Made by a program: the position numbers and the translations under genes. The notes under the pieces were generated by a model. That model did not search any database. It was given only the letters and a program-made list of their open reading frames with translations, and had not been told where the DNA came from. Below are positions 36,190-47,491 of a stretch of DNA of 64,000 nt, piece by piece. Origin of the DNA: Sternotherus odoratus. Lineage: Eukaryota; Chordata; Testudines; Kinosternidae. Every line of letters begins with the position of its first letter. Position 1 is the stretch's first letter. The stretch spans positions 63,806,390 to 63,870,389 of the forward strand of contig JAVMKO010000003.1 in NCBI GenBank assembly GCA_032164245.1, written 5' to 3'.

Positions 36190-38370
36190 AGAAACCAAGC
36201 CTTTCCACCATAAGAATGACAATCACAATACAAACAACCCATTCTGTCCCTAAACTTCTATAACAAAATAAAAAATATCAGAAATCCATAACATTTAAAA
36301 GATCAAACCGTCAAGCAGAATTTTTACCAACAACAGGGAGAAATGTCCAATGGTCATTACTGGGTGAATTGTAACTTTGACCCCTCATAGTCTATCTGAC
36401 CACACCACCTCACAGGTGTCATGGTATGGAACTATGCAACTTTCTGCTCTCAGACCAGGCCCTGGCTGCAGACCCCTGTATATGAACTGTGACTACCTCA
36501 GCAGGTCTGATTTAGGCTCAGACTAATGAGAGTGGTTAGTATAGTAACCATACAGCCTCCTGAAAGCAAAGTTTCATTTAGAACAAAAGCATTTAAGAAA
36601 AAAACATTTTCTGTTTAAAAATGTCCGTGCATTCTGTTTCAAGGGCATCCAAAGATCTAACGAAGTCAGGACCTTGTTTACTTCTATTAAAAAAGCAAAC
36701 AAAAATCAACAATCAGACAACTATTTAGGAGCCATCTTTATATATAAACCAAAAAGGAGTAGTACAGATCACAAACAACCTGGGGGTTTTTTTGCTTTGC
36801 AGTCAAGATTTAGTAGTTGTAGCTTTCATTAATGTTAAGTAGATCAGTGTACCAAGCCAGACAATCATATTAATTCAGCCACTAAGTAAAAAATAAGAGT
36901 CAACATCAAAAGATGACGTAATAAAATGACTTCAGTTTTAATAAAGATAGCAAACGATTTTACAGGGGAAAGAAATCTCCTACTGGAAAAAAAGTATCAG
37001 AACAGAGAGAAATGGAGACATTAAATAGGGAAAGGTTGTGTTGATGTCACAGACATGCTGAACATGAGTAAACTTCTTTGAGTTGTGGCTTAATTTAAAA
37101 AAGCACTGTCAAGCAGTTTTTTATTGAATGGATCTGATTGCTGTAGAGCTAGTGTCCCTGGTCTTTCAATACCCTGAGCTAGAAAGGACTTTTCAAAGAG
37201 AAAACATATTCACTCTTCGCCTTTGGTATCTCCCCACCCCCAGCCAATCTGGTAAAATAATTTATAGTGAAAATTCTGTCATTAAAAATGTGTATGATCT
37301 AGAATGACATAGGTGAGACTCTCCACGGTGATATTTGAAATCTGGGTGTATTGCATATCCAATTAAACAATGTCCGACACTGGTATGTAACAAAATGCTT
37401 TTAGTGTTTAAAGTGAATATTAGAAGGAGTGTGCACAGTTAAGCCAGGTACAAAATCCAAAGGGTGCTGCTTGATGACACATATGGAATTGTGGGAAGTG
37501 TAAATGGGGGAAAAATATTTGTGGGTGAAAGGGTTTCAGTTGTTGGGAATCTGCCTTTTAACACTGTATACTTTCTTTTAATCAATGTTGGAATTAGTTG
37601 TATGTGTCCTTTATGAGACATACATTGTATTAAAAGTGTTACTTTAAACCTACAAAAGCATGGAAATTCAGAGATAAGGCTGACACTTCTGAGTATATGT
37701 TCTCTTCTCCTCAGTGTTAATGGGAGTTATGTGCATTCATTGGAAGGAGAATATCTCTTTGTCCTGAAGTAACCCTCTTGTGCCTTTGTACTGCAGATGA
37801 TGTGATCTTCTTTCAGGGGGTCTCAAAGCAATTGCAGTACTTAGGCTTCAGTGTGGTAAAATGAGGACAGAAAAATGGCAGACTAAACTCTGAAGTCCCT
37901 TAATATTAAAGCCAACAATATTATTTTGATTAATGCATTGTATGCAATATAGTCCAGTTCTGCAGTGATTTCCTCAAGGAATATAATCATAGCTTCACGG
38001 TATTGTGTTGTTATTTAAAAAATAACATTTTGCAAACATTTCTGAATGCCCTTTATATTACATTACAGTAATAAATCTGAGGGGTTTCTTTTATTTTTTT
38101 AATTTAATTTAATTTTTTTAAAGCCTTGTCCACTGCAACAAAAAATATTTTTATTTTCTTCCTGATCCTCAGCACTTCTGTTATTTAATATTTATTTTTC
38201 ATATTTCTGATAAAAGAAAATTTGGGATCAAATTCTGCTCTCATCTATACCAGTTGAAATTCAGAGTAGCTTAATTCAAGTCGTTGTGGAGATGCTTTGG
38301 ATGTGCCCTTTATAACAGAACAGAATTGGTCTCATTCCCCCAAAAAACCATTGCTTCCAACTATTTTAGA
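36190..38370. other. Intronic DNA without recognised features
   Basis: AT-rich, with no repeat family recognised apart from a weak palindromic-repeat piece at about 38222-38280 (ATCAAATTCTGCTCTC). Confidence 0.4.
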
Positions 38371-38374
38371 TGTA

Positions 38375-38680
38375 CAGTAAAACCTTGATTTAACTGAATA
38401 ATTCGGACGAGGGGGTGTCCGTTAAATCAAAAAGTCCGTTATTTAATAAAAAAAAAAAGAGCTGTCTGAGCAGCAGCCCGCCTGCCACAGGGTCGGGGCG
38501 GCAGCTCCACAGCCCGCTTGCCGCCGGGACCGGGGCGGCAGCCGGGAGCCAGCAGACGGCCGCCAGCGAAGGGGACCGGGGCCGCAACAGGAAGGGGTCG
38601 CGGTCTGATATGGATCAGAAATTTTGTCCGTTGCATCCGAAGTCCGTTAAATCGAGGTCCGTTAAATCGAGGTTTTACTG
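38375..38680 (-). mobile_element. Pogo/Tigger-like non-autonomous element, copy 2
   Basis: A 306-bp element with TA on both sides (38373-38374 and 38681-38682), opposite in orientation to copy 1: the CGATTTAAC/GGATGCAACGGAC end lies on the right. The GC-rich interior is about 100 bp shorter than in copy 1. Confidence 0.8.
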
Positions 38681-39087
38681 TACTGTTTAAATAGTTTCAA
38701 GAATAGCAGCCGTATAACATTCAAAAACCAGTAGGAGAACACTTCAGTCTTCCTGGCCCTTCCATTAAAGATTTGATGGTTTCAGTTTTGAAACAGAAAA
38801 GCTTCCAAAACAGACTCCAATGAGAAACTGAGGAACTGGAATTAATTTTCAAATTGGACACTATTAACCAGGGGCTTAATAGAACTTCATATTGGTTCTC
38901 ATTATAGTAATTGATTGCATTTCCTGAGTTAATTTCACTGACAACAGATCTACATTTCAAAAGGTGTTTTTTTTTCTCCTAGTGATAATGGACCATCTAC
39001 ATTTAACAGCCCTCTTAGAATTGGTATGCTAATGTACAATTTTTTTTTCTTTCTGTGTGTATAAATGCATTTTACTTCTGTTCCATT

Positions 39088-39176
39088 CTATGCATCTGAT
39101 GAAGCGAGCTATAGCTCACGAAAGCTTATGTTGAAATAAACTAGTTAGTCTCTAAGATGCTATAAGTATTCCTTGT
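39088..39176 (+). mobile_element. Abundant reptile interspersed repeat, half copy
   Basis: GCATCTGATGAAGCGAGC, GAGCTATAGCTCACGAAAGC and GTTAGTCTCTAAGATGC are near-consensus words of a repeat very common in turtles and crocodilians. The foldback at 15515 is a relative. Confidence 0.6.
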
Positions 39177-39179
39177 TTA

Positions 39180-40580
39180 AATAGTGCATTTCATATCAGT
39201 TACAAATGAAATAAACCGTATTTTTTTAAAAAAACTAAGTATAATATTTTAGAGTATTTTTCTCAAAGTTCAAGTTAAGTAGAATCTAGCATTCAGAACT
39301 AAACACACAAACTCTTTTTGAATCATCAGCATTGACTCTTACTACAATTATGCATTTCAATTATATAAGAAAAGCATTAATTCCTATTCACCCACTCATT
39401 TCCTGTTATGTCCAGACCGTATTAGTCATTTATTACCAGCTTTGCTGTACTCCACTACCTGTAGACTGTTACATATTTGGATGATGTGTCATTTCCATAA
39501 AATAGTGACACTGGTTTAAAGTATACAATGACTTTGTTTTCATTTACATTTCAAGACCTAGTGTATTTTTGTATTAACTTATTAGAATTTCTGAATGAAC
39601 CAATCAGTATTTTTAGTTCCTATAAAATTATTTTATTGTAAGTAAAATATAATGTGAAATAAATCCGTTTTGTCTTCAATCATCTCTAATTTTAGGAAGA
39701 TGGAACCGATGATGCTAATGAACAAAAATATATGCTGGATTATGTATTTGTTGTTTTTCTGAAACAGCTATGAATAGGAGGCTAGTCACATTTGTTAATC
39801 TTCATAAAGAAACAGGTTATGCTATAGACCTCAGATTCATAAGTCTGGAATTGTTAATGCAATATAAATGTTGTTTATATTTTTCTTGCATAGAAACCAT
39901 TAGAGTATTTGGTTGTTACAGTGTAGATAATGACATGAAAATAACTGCACTTTGTTTCCCTTTTGTAAAAGAAAAGATAGCTATTAAGTAATTGTTTCAT
40001 GGCAATTATATTCTAATAACCCCTAATAATTTCCCCAGATAATCTTGTCCCATCTCCTAGTGCCTTTATTCCCTGATATTATTTTAAGGTAATTAAATAC
40101 ATTAACAGGTATTTCAAAATTCTGTTTTAGTTTCTAGGTAAGTGTATTGGCTTTATGCAAACCTGGGATAACTAGACATTTGTAATATACGGAGTCCTTA
40201 TGTCAGTGGAGCTTTCAAAGCGGAATAGAAATCCAGCTATTAATATGTGCACTCACAGATGTGTCCATGAGTCTTGGGGTTATTTGTGGGGGAGGGGGGG
40301 AGAAGGGAGAGGGAATACGAAAGTGCATGATGGAGAGTATGTGACATAGATGGAGAAAGCACAGCCTCCAACATATCTGAGCCTTCTCAGCATTTGCAGG
40401 ATTCAGGTATCCAGGTGGGGACCGTAAATTAAGGAGCAGGGATTTGATTTTACAATATGCAGTATTTAATAAACATCCACATTAATAAACCTTCTTGAGT
40501 TATACATGTTAAATTGGACAATCTTTTTCTTGATTAGAGGCTTGATCTTGCAATCCTTGCTCATGTGACTTGTCCTGTTA
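39180..40580. other. Intronic DNA without recognised features
   Basis: AT-rich. The 73-codon open frame at 39770-39991 has no domain. Confidence 0.4.
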
Positions 40581-40583
40581 ATG

Positions 40584-40688
40584 CAGTGGTTCTCAGCCTG
40601 CGGCCCGATCAACGCAGAGCATGTGACATCCTCAGGGCCATACAGGTAATAAATAACACATTGTGGGCCACATATGTTCTCCAGCATC
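40584..40688 (+). mobile_element. hAT element left-end fragment
   Basis: CAGTGGTTCTCAGCCTGCGGCCC is the head of a known turtle hAT MITE family; the matching right end is absent. Confidence 0.5.
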
Positions 40689-40848
40689 TAAGCTTTCATT
40701 TTAAGCAAAAGTAACTTTCTTAGCACACATGGCCACAGAGATTACCTTCCAAATGGGGACTGAGTGCATCCAGTGCAGTGCAGTCTGCTTGAGTCTTCAG
40801 AAAGCCTGAATCAATGACTCAGAGGTGCAAGTCCTCTGTTTTCAGTTA

Positions 40849-41075
40849 GGCCAGGTCTACACTACCACATACTTCAGTATAACTTCCATCACTTGGGGGC
40901 ATGAATAAGCTCCCTACCCTCCCCAGTGACGTAAATTACACCGACCTAAGTGCCAGTGTGGACACAGAGGTGGATTTGTTCTGTCGACATAGAGCATCTT
41001 CACCAGATGTGCTGCAGCAGTGCAGCTGCATCGCTCCAGTTGTGCCAACGTAGCACTTGTAGTGTAGACTGGCCC
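40849..41075. mobile_element. TCTACAC-type MITE, near full length
   Basis: It starts GGCCAGGTCTACACTACC and ends TGTAGTGTAGACTGGCCC, an imperfect inverted repeat. The flanking trinucleotides are TTA and TAA. A 3-bp T(A/T)A target suggests the Harbinger group, but the two copies differ, so this is tentative. Confidence 0.65.
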
Positions 41076-41559
41076 TAAATCTTGAGTGTTCGTGTTAAAG
41101 CTCAGTGATGATGCTTCATTGTGAAGATGAACTGTTTAACTGCTGATCGGTTCAGTGGATGAATGGAGGCAGAGAGCGGGTGTGAAGCCTGCTCGGTTGG
41201 GAATTTAGAGTTGCTACCAGGAAGGAAATAGACAAAAAAGAACAGAGGAGATTCACAAAGACAAGGAAACATGGGAGAAACAGAGAAAGGCTGATGGAGA
41301 AGAAAGAGAAACAAAAGGCAGAAATACTGGACGCCTAGAAAGGAAGAGTGTTTACTCTCCGAGTGAGAATGTGACAATAAGGTGCTGAACAAATAATAAA
41401 TAACTAAATCTTTAGTACTCCATAGAAGCCATAATCTCCATGCAACACCCCAGCTCTCATCAGTGGGCATTCCCTGGCCGGCGGATGATAACTGAACACA
41501 GGATTCAGTCCTTTGCAAAGGCTTTGACGGCACTGATGTACACAATAAATTACGCTGTA

Positions 41560-41672
41560 AGTTGTTGGAGGTAGGAGCCGTGAGTTCCAGTGTGTCTGTA
41601 CCACACCTAGCACAATGGGGCCTCTGGGCATTACTGCATTACACATAAGAAATAATGACAGCAGCAGCACAA
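41560..41672. mobile_element. MIR-type SINE fragment
   Basis: On the plus strand, ACCACACCTAGCACAATGGGGCCTCTGGGCATTACTGC is a forward MIR 3' region. It explains the minus-strand open frame here. Confidence 0.6.
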
Positions 41673-41987
41673 AATACTTCATGGTCTCTGAGGTAGCTTT
41701 TATCCTTCGGTAACTGAACTCTGAGACCAGAGGCTGGGGAGTTTATTAGCTCAGGGTATGATTCCTACCAAGTTGGCAAGAAATATGATCAAGCTGTTAC
41801 ACTAAAATGCTCACTTACGTCCTTGCTGCCCTGCTTGGGGGCAGTTTCAAAAAGTCTCTTCTTCCCTCTCCTCGGTGGAGGGGGTTCCGCAGGATGGAGC
41901 ATGCAGCTTAAGGTTGTATTGACTTCAGAGAGCATTTCCCACAGAGTAGTGCAAATGTCCCTGGCCCCATTTCTCTCTCTACTCACA

Positions 41988-42902
41988 GGGTATGATTAGA
42001 CTACAGATTGTAGCGCGTTTTTTTATAGCGCTTCCCAATTTAGCGCAACAGGTTTTGCGCTAGAGGCTGTACACATTTAAGCCCTGTAGCGCCAAAGAAT
42101 GCACACATTTGCAGCGCTTCTGGCGGCAGTGAGAGTAGCGCGATAGGGCAGGTATCCCAGCATTCAGCTGGGTGCAACCTGCTTTGCAAAGGAGGGGGGT
42201 GAGGGGGACTGGCAACGTGTGCGTAGGGAGGGAACTTCAGGCTGTCAGTTACTTTTCCTTAGTGAAAACTGACAGGCTCTATATTTGACACACACCTCCC
42301 TTCTGCAAGCATTTCCGGTGGTTATTCAGGGTTTCTCAAACTGGGGGTCGAGACCCCCCCCCCCCGGGGGGTCGCCGAGCGCTCCCCAGGGGGTTGCGAG
42401 CTCCTGCCGCCGCAACTCGTGGCGGCGGGGCCGGGGGGCCGGCGTGAAGCTGGCCGCCCGGCTGCAGCAGGGACGGGGGGGCCCAGGCACACCCAGCAGC
42501 CCACCCGCAGCGGCGGGGACCCGGCAGCCCGCCCGCAGCGGCGGGGACCTGGCAGCCCACCCGCAGCAAATTTCCCGGGGAATGTAGGGGAGGGTCTGAC
42601 ATGTGGTCACCTGAGGACGCGACAGAAGAGTTTTAAATGCTGGCCAGAGAGGATCTAATGGGAATTCTGGGCCAGGAGGCTGGAGGCTGGAGGCTCATTA
42701 TCACGCAATGGGTGTGCACATTCCCACCCTTGCGCTACAGCTCTAGCGCTAAAATCCTTCTGACTCTCAAAAATGAGGTTTAATACTACCGCTTTAAACG
42801 TTGAGTAAATGCGCAAAATGACACTTTGAAGTGTGTAGGGTCAGATAATTATAGCGCTAATGGAGGGTTTTAGCGCTGCAAAGCGCCAGTCTAACCATGC
42901 CC
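41988..42902. mobile_element. Harbinger-like element, copy A, with a nested hAT piece
   Basis: The ends GGGTATGATTAGACTAC and (inverted) GGGCATGGTTAGACTGG match imperfectly, and ACA lies on both sides (41985-41987, 42903-42905), a 3-bp duplication. The interior is full of AGCGCT words, and its segment around CCCAGCATTCAGCTGGG is the reverse complement of sequence in copy B at 45766-46428. An hAT-like insertion starting at 42327 splits it. No transposase remains. Confidence 0.65.
42327..42640 (+). mobile_element. hAT-like insertion inside the Harbinger-like element
   Basis: It begins CAGGGTTTCTCAAACTGGGGGTCG, the head of an abundant turtle hAT family, and has a very GC-rich interior with repeated GGCAGCCCACCCGCAGCGG units. 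The right terminus is not recognised, so the end coordinate is approximate. Open frames on both strands are compositional. Confidence 0.5.
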
Positions 42903-42905
42903 ACA

Positions 42906-43970
42906 GATCCTCGACCTCTTAGAAAGCTGTCTCCTGGGTTCATAGAAGGGGAACAGCTGACCTCCTTTCCTCCCACCCTCCCAGATAGGCTTGAGATCTT
43001 TTTGCATTATTATATGTAGTTTATTGGAATGAAAGGGGATGATAAGACTGGTGGGAGGGTGGGGGAAGAGGGGCTAAACTTTACAGCTAAACAAATAAAA
43101 CTTTTATTGAGAAGGAGGGCTAGTCTTTCCTGAGCAAGTGGATGTATGTGTATTGGAGAAATGGAGAGGAACAGGACTGATGGAGCCGAGAAGGGCTGAA
43201 AAGCTGAAATGACTAGGCTGGTTTCGGCATATGGAAGGAGACTTCTGAAAGGTGCACTAAAGCCAACTGCAGGGATCTGCATTTAATACACTTATTTATA
43301 AATAAGTGTACTACTGTGGGGTCAGTAACACTACATTTATCCCTGTGCTCTCATTAACATTCTATTTCAATACTTGAAATATGCAGCAAAGATCATAAAT
43401 CGAGCCTTTTATAACATTCTTGTGCTTCAGCATCTCTAATGGAAAATATTTGTCTCTAGTACTATCTGCATTTACAGGACTATACGAGTTAATGTGATTA
43501 ATTATTGAAAATCAGCTGTTCTAAGATTTATTAGAAGGGAAGAGTAGTCAGAGAGGGCTAAGTGTATTATTTAAAACCTCCAAAATTAAATGAGTAAATC
43601 ATGGCCATATTGCAGTCCTCACCATCCTTAAATTCATGAAAAAGATCCCAAAGGGAATGAACGCTCAATGAGATTCATATCACTGAATTTGCTCCAAATG
43701 TACCTTTTGTGAAAGAAGTAGGAGGTCCAGTCTCCACTCCTGCAGATCTCAGGGGATTTGCTCGAGGTCCTTGCTAAATATACTGAAGCCCTGTGCCTTT
43801 CCAATAGCTCTGGGAGCCGGTGCAAACTCTCCCTTATTCCCTGATAACGGAGCTAGCTACAAGAACTACATCTGTTGACATCTGGATCAGGTACATTACA
43901 GAATGGAAGGTTTTACTGAACTAAATAGCAATCATAGTACAGTCACTACAGAACTCCTTATATTGTTTCA
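42906..43970. other. Intronic DNA without recognised features
   Basis: No gene or repeat family was recognised here. Confidence 0.4.
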
Positions 43971-44003
43971 TTTAAGACTAGCGAAAATACCCGGCATTGC
44001 TCG

Positions 44004-44790
44004 GGTCAGTCGGAGGTGGGGAGGGGGCAGAAAGCTGAGCGAGTGCGGGGTCCTTTGGATGGGGGCAGAGAGCAAACCTGACACCCCCACCTCACCCCCC
44101 CCGACCAAACCCGACACCCCCACCTCACTTACCCCTCGACCAACCCCGACTCACATTTTAACACCCCCACGTCTCCCCCCCTACCAACTCCAACACCCCC
44201 GACCAACACCCACACCTCACCCCCCGTAGACCAAACCTGACACACCCTCCTCACTTTCCCCCCCCAACCGAACCCGACACCCCTACCTACCACCACAAAC
44301 AAACCTGACACCCACACCTCACTTACCCCCCGTAAACCAACCCCGACCCCCCTCCTCGCCCCCCCAACCAAACCCAACACCCCCACCTTACCCCCCCACC
44401 AAACCCAACACCCCCTGACCAACCCCAACCCTTACCCCTCACCCACCCAGACACCTTCCCACCCCCCCAGACCAAACCTGACACCCCCCAGCTCACTTAC
44501 CCCCGACCAAACCCGACACCCCCACTTCACCCCCCGACCAAACCCGACACCCCCACCTCATCCCCCCGACCAAACCCGACACCCCTACCTCACTTACCCT
44601 CCGACAAACCCAACTCGGGTCCGTCGCAGATGGGGAGGGGGCAGAGAGCTGAGGGATTCCGGGGTCCGTCGCAGGTGGGGAGGGGGCAGAGAGCTGAGGG
44701 ATTCCGGGGTCCGTCGCAGGTGGGGAGGGGGCACAGAGCTGAGGGATTCCGGGGTTCCGTTGGGAGGGGGGAGGGGGCACAGAGCTCTTG
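44004..44790. repeat. Two-part minisatellite: C-rich array within a 45-bp unit array
   Basis: At 44617-44790 a 45-bp unit (GGGGTCCGTCGCAGG...GAGGGATTCC) repeats about 3.8 times in near-perfect form. A related partial unit lies at 44004-44070. Between them, about 44076-44606 is a C-rich array with a unit near 34 bp (ACCAAACCCGACACCCCCACCTCA type). Strand asymmetry is extreme. The long open frames on both strands are repeat artefacts. Confidence 0.85.
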
Positions 44791-44953
44791 TGCAGCTACA
44801 CTGTGTACCAGAGTTGGGGAGCTGATCATCAGAGAGCTGCAACCTGCCTCCTCCAGCATTCCCCTCCTCTGCACTCCAGGAGTGCGCCAACAAGGTGGAG
44901 AATCCACCCCATTACGCGGATTGTGTAGTGAATTTTAATGTTTACATTTACAT

Positions 44954-45070
44954 CCTAATTCAGCAAACTATTTACATATATGCCTAACTTTAAGCAAAAG
45001 TAGTTCTATTGAAGATACCCCAGGCTTGGAGTAAGGAACATGCTGTTGGACTTTGCTGAATAAGGGCCTA
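44954..45070. repeat. Palindromic short repeat
   Basis: CCTAATTCAGCAAA faces TTTGCTGAATAAGGGCC, with TTAAGCAAAAGTAG and ATTGAAG inside. Confidence 0.65.
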
Positions 45071-45342
45071 ATGTGGTCATCATTACGGTTCACAATTAAC
45101 AAAAGAGAGAAAAAATTATATCTATAAGAGCTACTGTTTTAGGTTCCCTGCATACTTAGGAAGACTAAATACATCAGTTCCCACTTAGGTCATGTTCCGA
45201 AGGTTATGTTTGCAACTGTAAGGGCTGAAAATTGTTTAATTTGTTTAAATGGTCTTCATAATTCTGTAGTAAGGAATACATTCAGTGCCAAATTCCATGA
45301 CATCCTCCAGCACATGAGGTCCTAGTAATAATACAGCACAAA

Positions 45343-45421
45343 GGCCCCAATCCTGCAAACATTTAAGCACATGCACAACTTTACTACCGTGAATAGTTCC
45401 ATTGATTTCAATGGGACTGAA
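45343..45421. repeat. Palindromic short repeat, left half
   Basis: GCCCCAATCCTGCAAACA and TTAAGCACATGC lead into CCATTGATTTCAATGGGA; the second arm is missing or diverged. Confidence 0.6.
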
Positions 45422-45765
45422 ACGTGTGTTAATATTTGCAGTGTTAGCACCTTCGTGTATTTCTTTTTCCCTTCTGTTTCCTATTTATTTTGTTTACTTT
45501 GCTATCAATACTAAGAAGATTGAGAACAAATTAGTGGCTGATATAATTAGGTACAACTATTTTGACATTGGCAGTGGTAGGGCCATTTACTCATGTGGTA
45601 AACATGAGCCTTCATTGTCTAGTAGGCGGTAGAAACAGTTTAACAACCAATAATAATGGTAGTGAAGAATAATAATACTACAAATGTTACCTTAAACCTT
45701 TTTAAAAGAAAAAGAAAAAAAGCCTTAATTTACAGTGCTTTGGACTTTCTACAGGATATTTCTAA

Positions 45766-46428
45766 GGCCTTGGTTACACTGGCACTTTATAGCGCTATAA
45801 AGCCTCCAGGAGTGCTATAACTCTCTACCCGTACACACTGGCAAGGCACATATTGGGCTATAAGTCTGAGTTTATAGCGCTCGTGGTAAACCACCTCCGC
45901 ACGGGGAATAAGGGCTGCTGCGTATTCCCTGTAGCGTGTTATGGCAAGTGTAAACAGTCATTACGCTATAAGTGATCTCTGGCACGCCTCCGAGCCATTT
46001 AAGGCAATTGACGTCTCTGTGTTGTTTTGATCTCGGCAGGAGGAATGTGGAAGTACCTTTTCAGAGTTTCTCTCTTAACTCATCATATAAGCACTGCAAA
46101 TGTTTACAAAGGGAGCTGTATGGAGAGAAACTTATAAAGCAGGCTCTGATTTCAAAGGAAACCACTGACAAAGACTGTCATCCGTAGAAATCCCCTCGCT
46201 CTCTCTCTCTGCATATGTACTACACGTTACCCCTCACTCCCCTCGTTTGAAAAGCATGTTGCACCCAGCTGAATGCTGGGATAGCTGCCCATAATGCACC
46301 ACTCCCTGTGCCGCTGCAAGTGCCGCAAATGTGGCCACGCCAGGACATGTTATAGCGCTATACCTATTGCTGTATATGGGTACAGCTATAACCAAAAGCG
46401 CTATAATCCTGTAAGTGTAACCATGGCC
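45766..46428. mobile_element. Harbinger-like element, copy B
   Basis: A 663-bp element starting GGCCTTGGTTACACTGGC and ending GTGTAACCATGGCC (inverted), with TAA on both sides (45763-45765 and 46429-46431). A 3-bp TAA duplication with GG-starting ends fits PIF/Harbinger. It has many TATAGCGCTATA words and a GCACCCAGCTGAATGCTGGGATAGC-type segment shared, inverted, with copy A. No transposase is present. Confidence 0.75.
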
Positions 46429-46478
46429 TAAAACTGTAGAGATTCTTTCTGTTGATTCTATTTCTTTTTACTGAAATG

Positions 46479-46867
46479 CAGTAAAACCTCCATTTAACGG
46501 ACTAATTCGGGCGAGGGGGTGTCCATTAAATGAAAAAGTCCGTTATTTAATAATAAAAAAAACCCGAGCTGTCGGAGCAGCAGCCCGACCGCCACAGGGT
46601 CGGGGCGGCAGCTCTGCAGCCCGCCCGCTGCCGGGACCCGGGTGGCAGCCGGGACCCGGCAGCCAGCACGCCCGGGTCTTGGCTGCTGGCACCTGGGCGG
46701 CAGCCGGGACCCGGCAGCCAGCCCGCCCCGGTCCCGGCTGCCTGGACCCGAGTGGCAGCCGGGAGCTGGCAGCCAGCCCGCCAGAAATGGATCCGGAATG
46801 CATCAGACTTTTGTCCGTTGCATCTGAAGTCCGTTAAATCGAGGTCCGTTAAATCGAGGGTTTACTG
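46479..46867 (-). mobile_element. Pogo/Tigger-like non-autonomous element, copy 3
   Basis: A 389-bp element from CAGTAAAACCTCCATTTAAC to CGAGGGTTTACTG. The right flank is TA (46868-46869); the left is TG, so one base has probably mutated. It is oriented like copy 2. Its GC-rich interior array differs in length from the other two. Confidence 0.8.
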
Positions 46868-46869
46868 TA

Positions 46870-47483
46870 TTGAAGAGAACATATCTTAGAGTAGGCAGAT
46901 ATACTATGTATTCTATCTATAAGGAATAGTAACTGCAGCTCTTACAAAATATTAACTGTTGCTTTTTGTGCTTGAATTTAAAAATACAAAATAAGAAAAA
47001 AAATCTACTTCAGAGACCATCTCAAACCAGATTAAAAACTACACTGCACTGGATACATAGACGTGATTTCATGTACTTCATGTTTAAACAGCAGTTATAA
47101 TCTGCGGTAGATTGAAGTTTGTGTGGAGCAGCCAGTCAAAGCTACATGGCAGAGAGATGCCCTTTCCCAAAGGATGCTAGCTAGCTGTAGTCAGTGAGAG
47201 TTTGGTGCTAGACTCTGAGGGGTGGAGAGGGTGGAAGGAGTGTAAAACTCCAAGGTGTTCCCTTTGCTCTCCAGATTATTGCCATATGAAGTGAGTTTAA
47301 GTGAGGGATTTAAAAAATAAAGTTGCCTCTTCAAAACACATTTTTTCCAAAAACCTTTCAACAACAACCAGTGCTGGATTCTTGCATCACCACTGACAAT
47401 TATAGGCAATTCTTTCATTTTGGGCCTCGCTCAGGTAGGCGAGCTAGTTACTACTCTATCCTCTAACGCTGCATGTCACAATG
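46870..47483. other. Intronic DNA without recognised features
   Basis: No gene or repeat family was recognised here. Confidence 0.4.
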
Positions 47484-47491
47484 GTCTAGAC

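Noticed and set aside
41404..41682. Minus-strand frame starting with a signal-peptide-like stretch (MKYFVLLLSLFLMCNA)
   Set aside because: Much of the frame is MIR SINE sequence read through, and no family similarity or gene context supports a secreted protein.
44129..44938. Gly/Val-rich and Pro/Ser-rich open frames
   Set aside because: Products of the C-rich and 45-bp tandem arrays.
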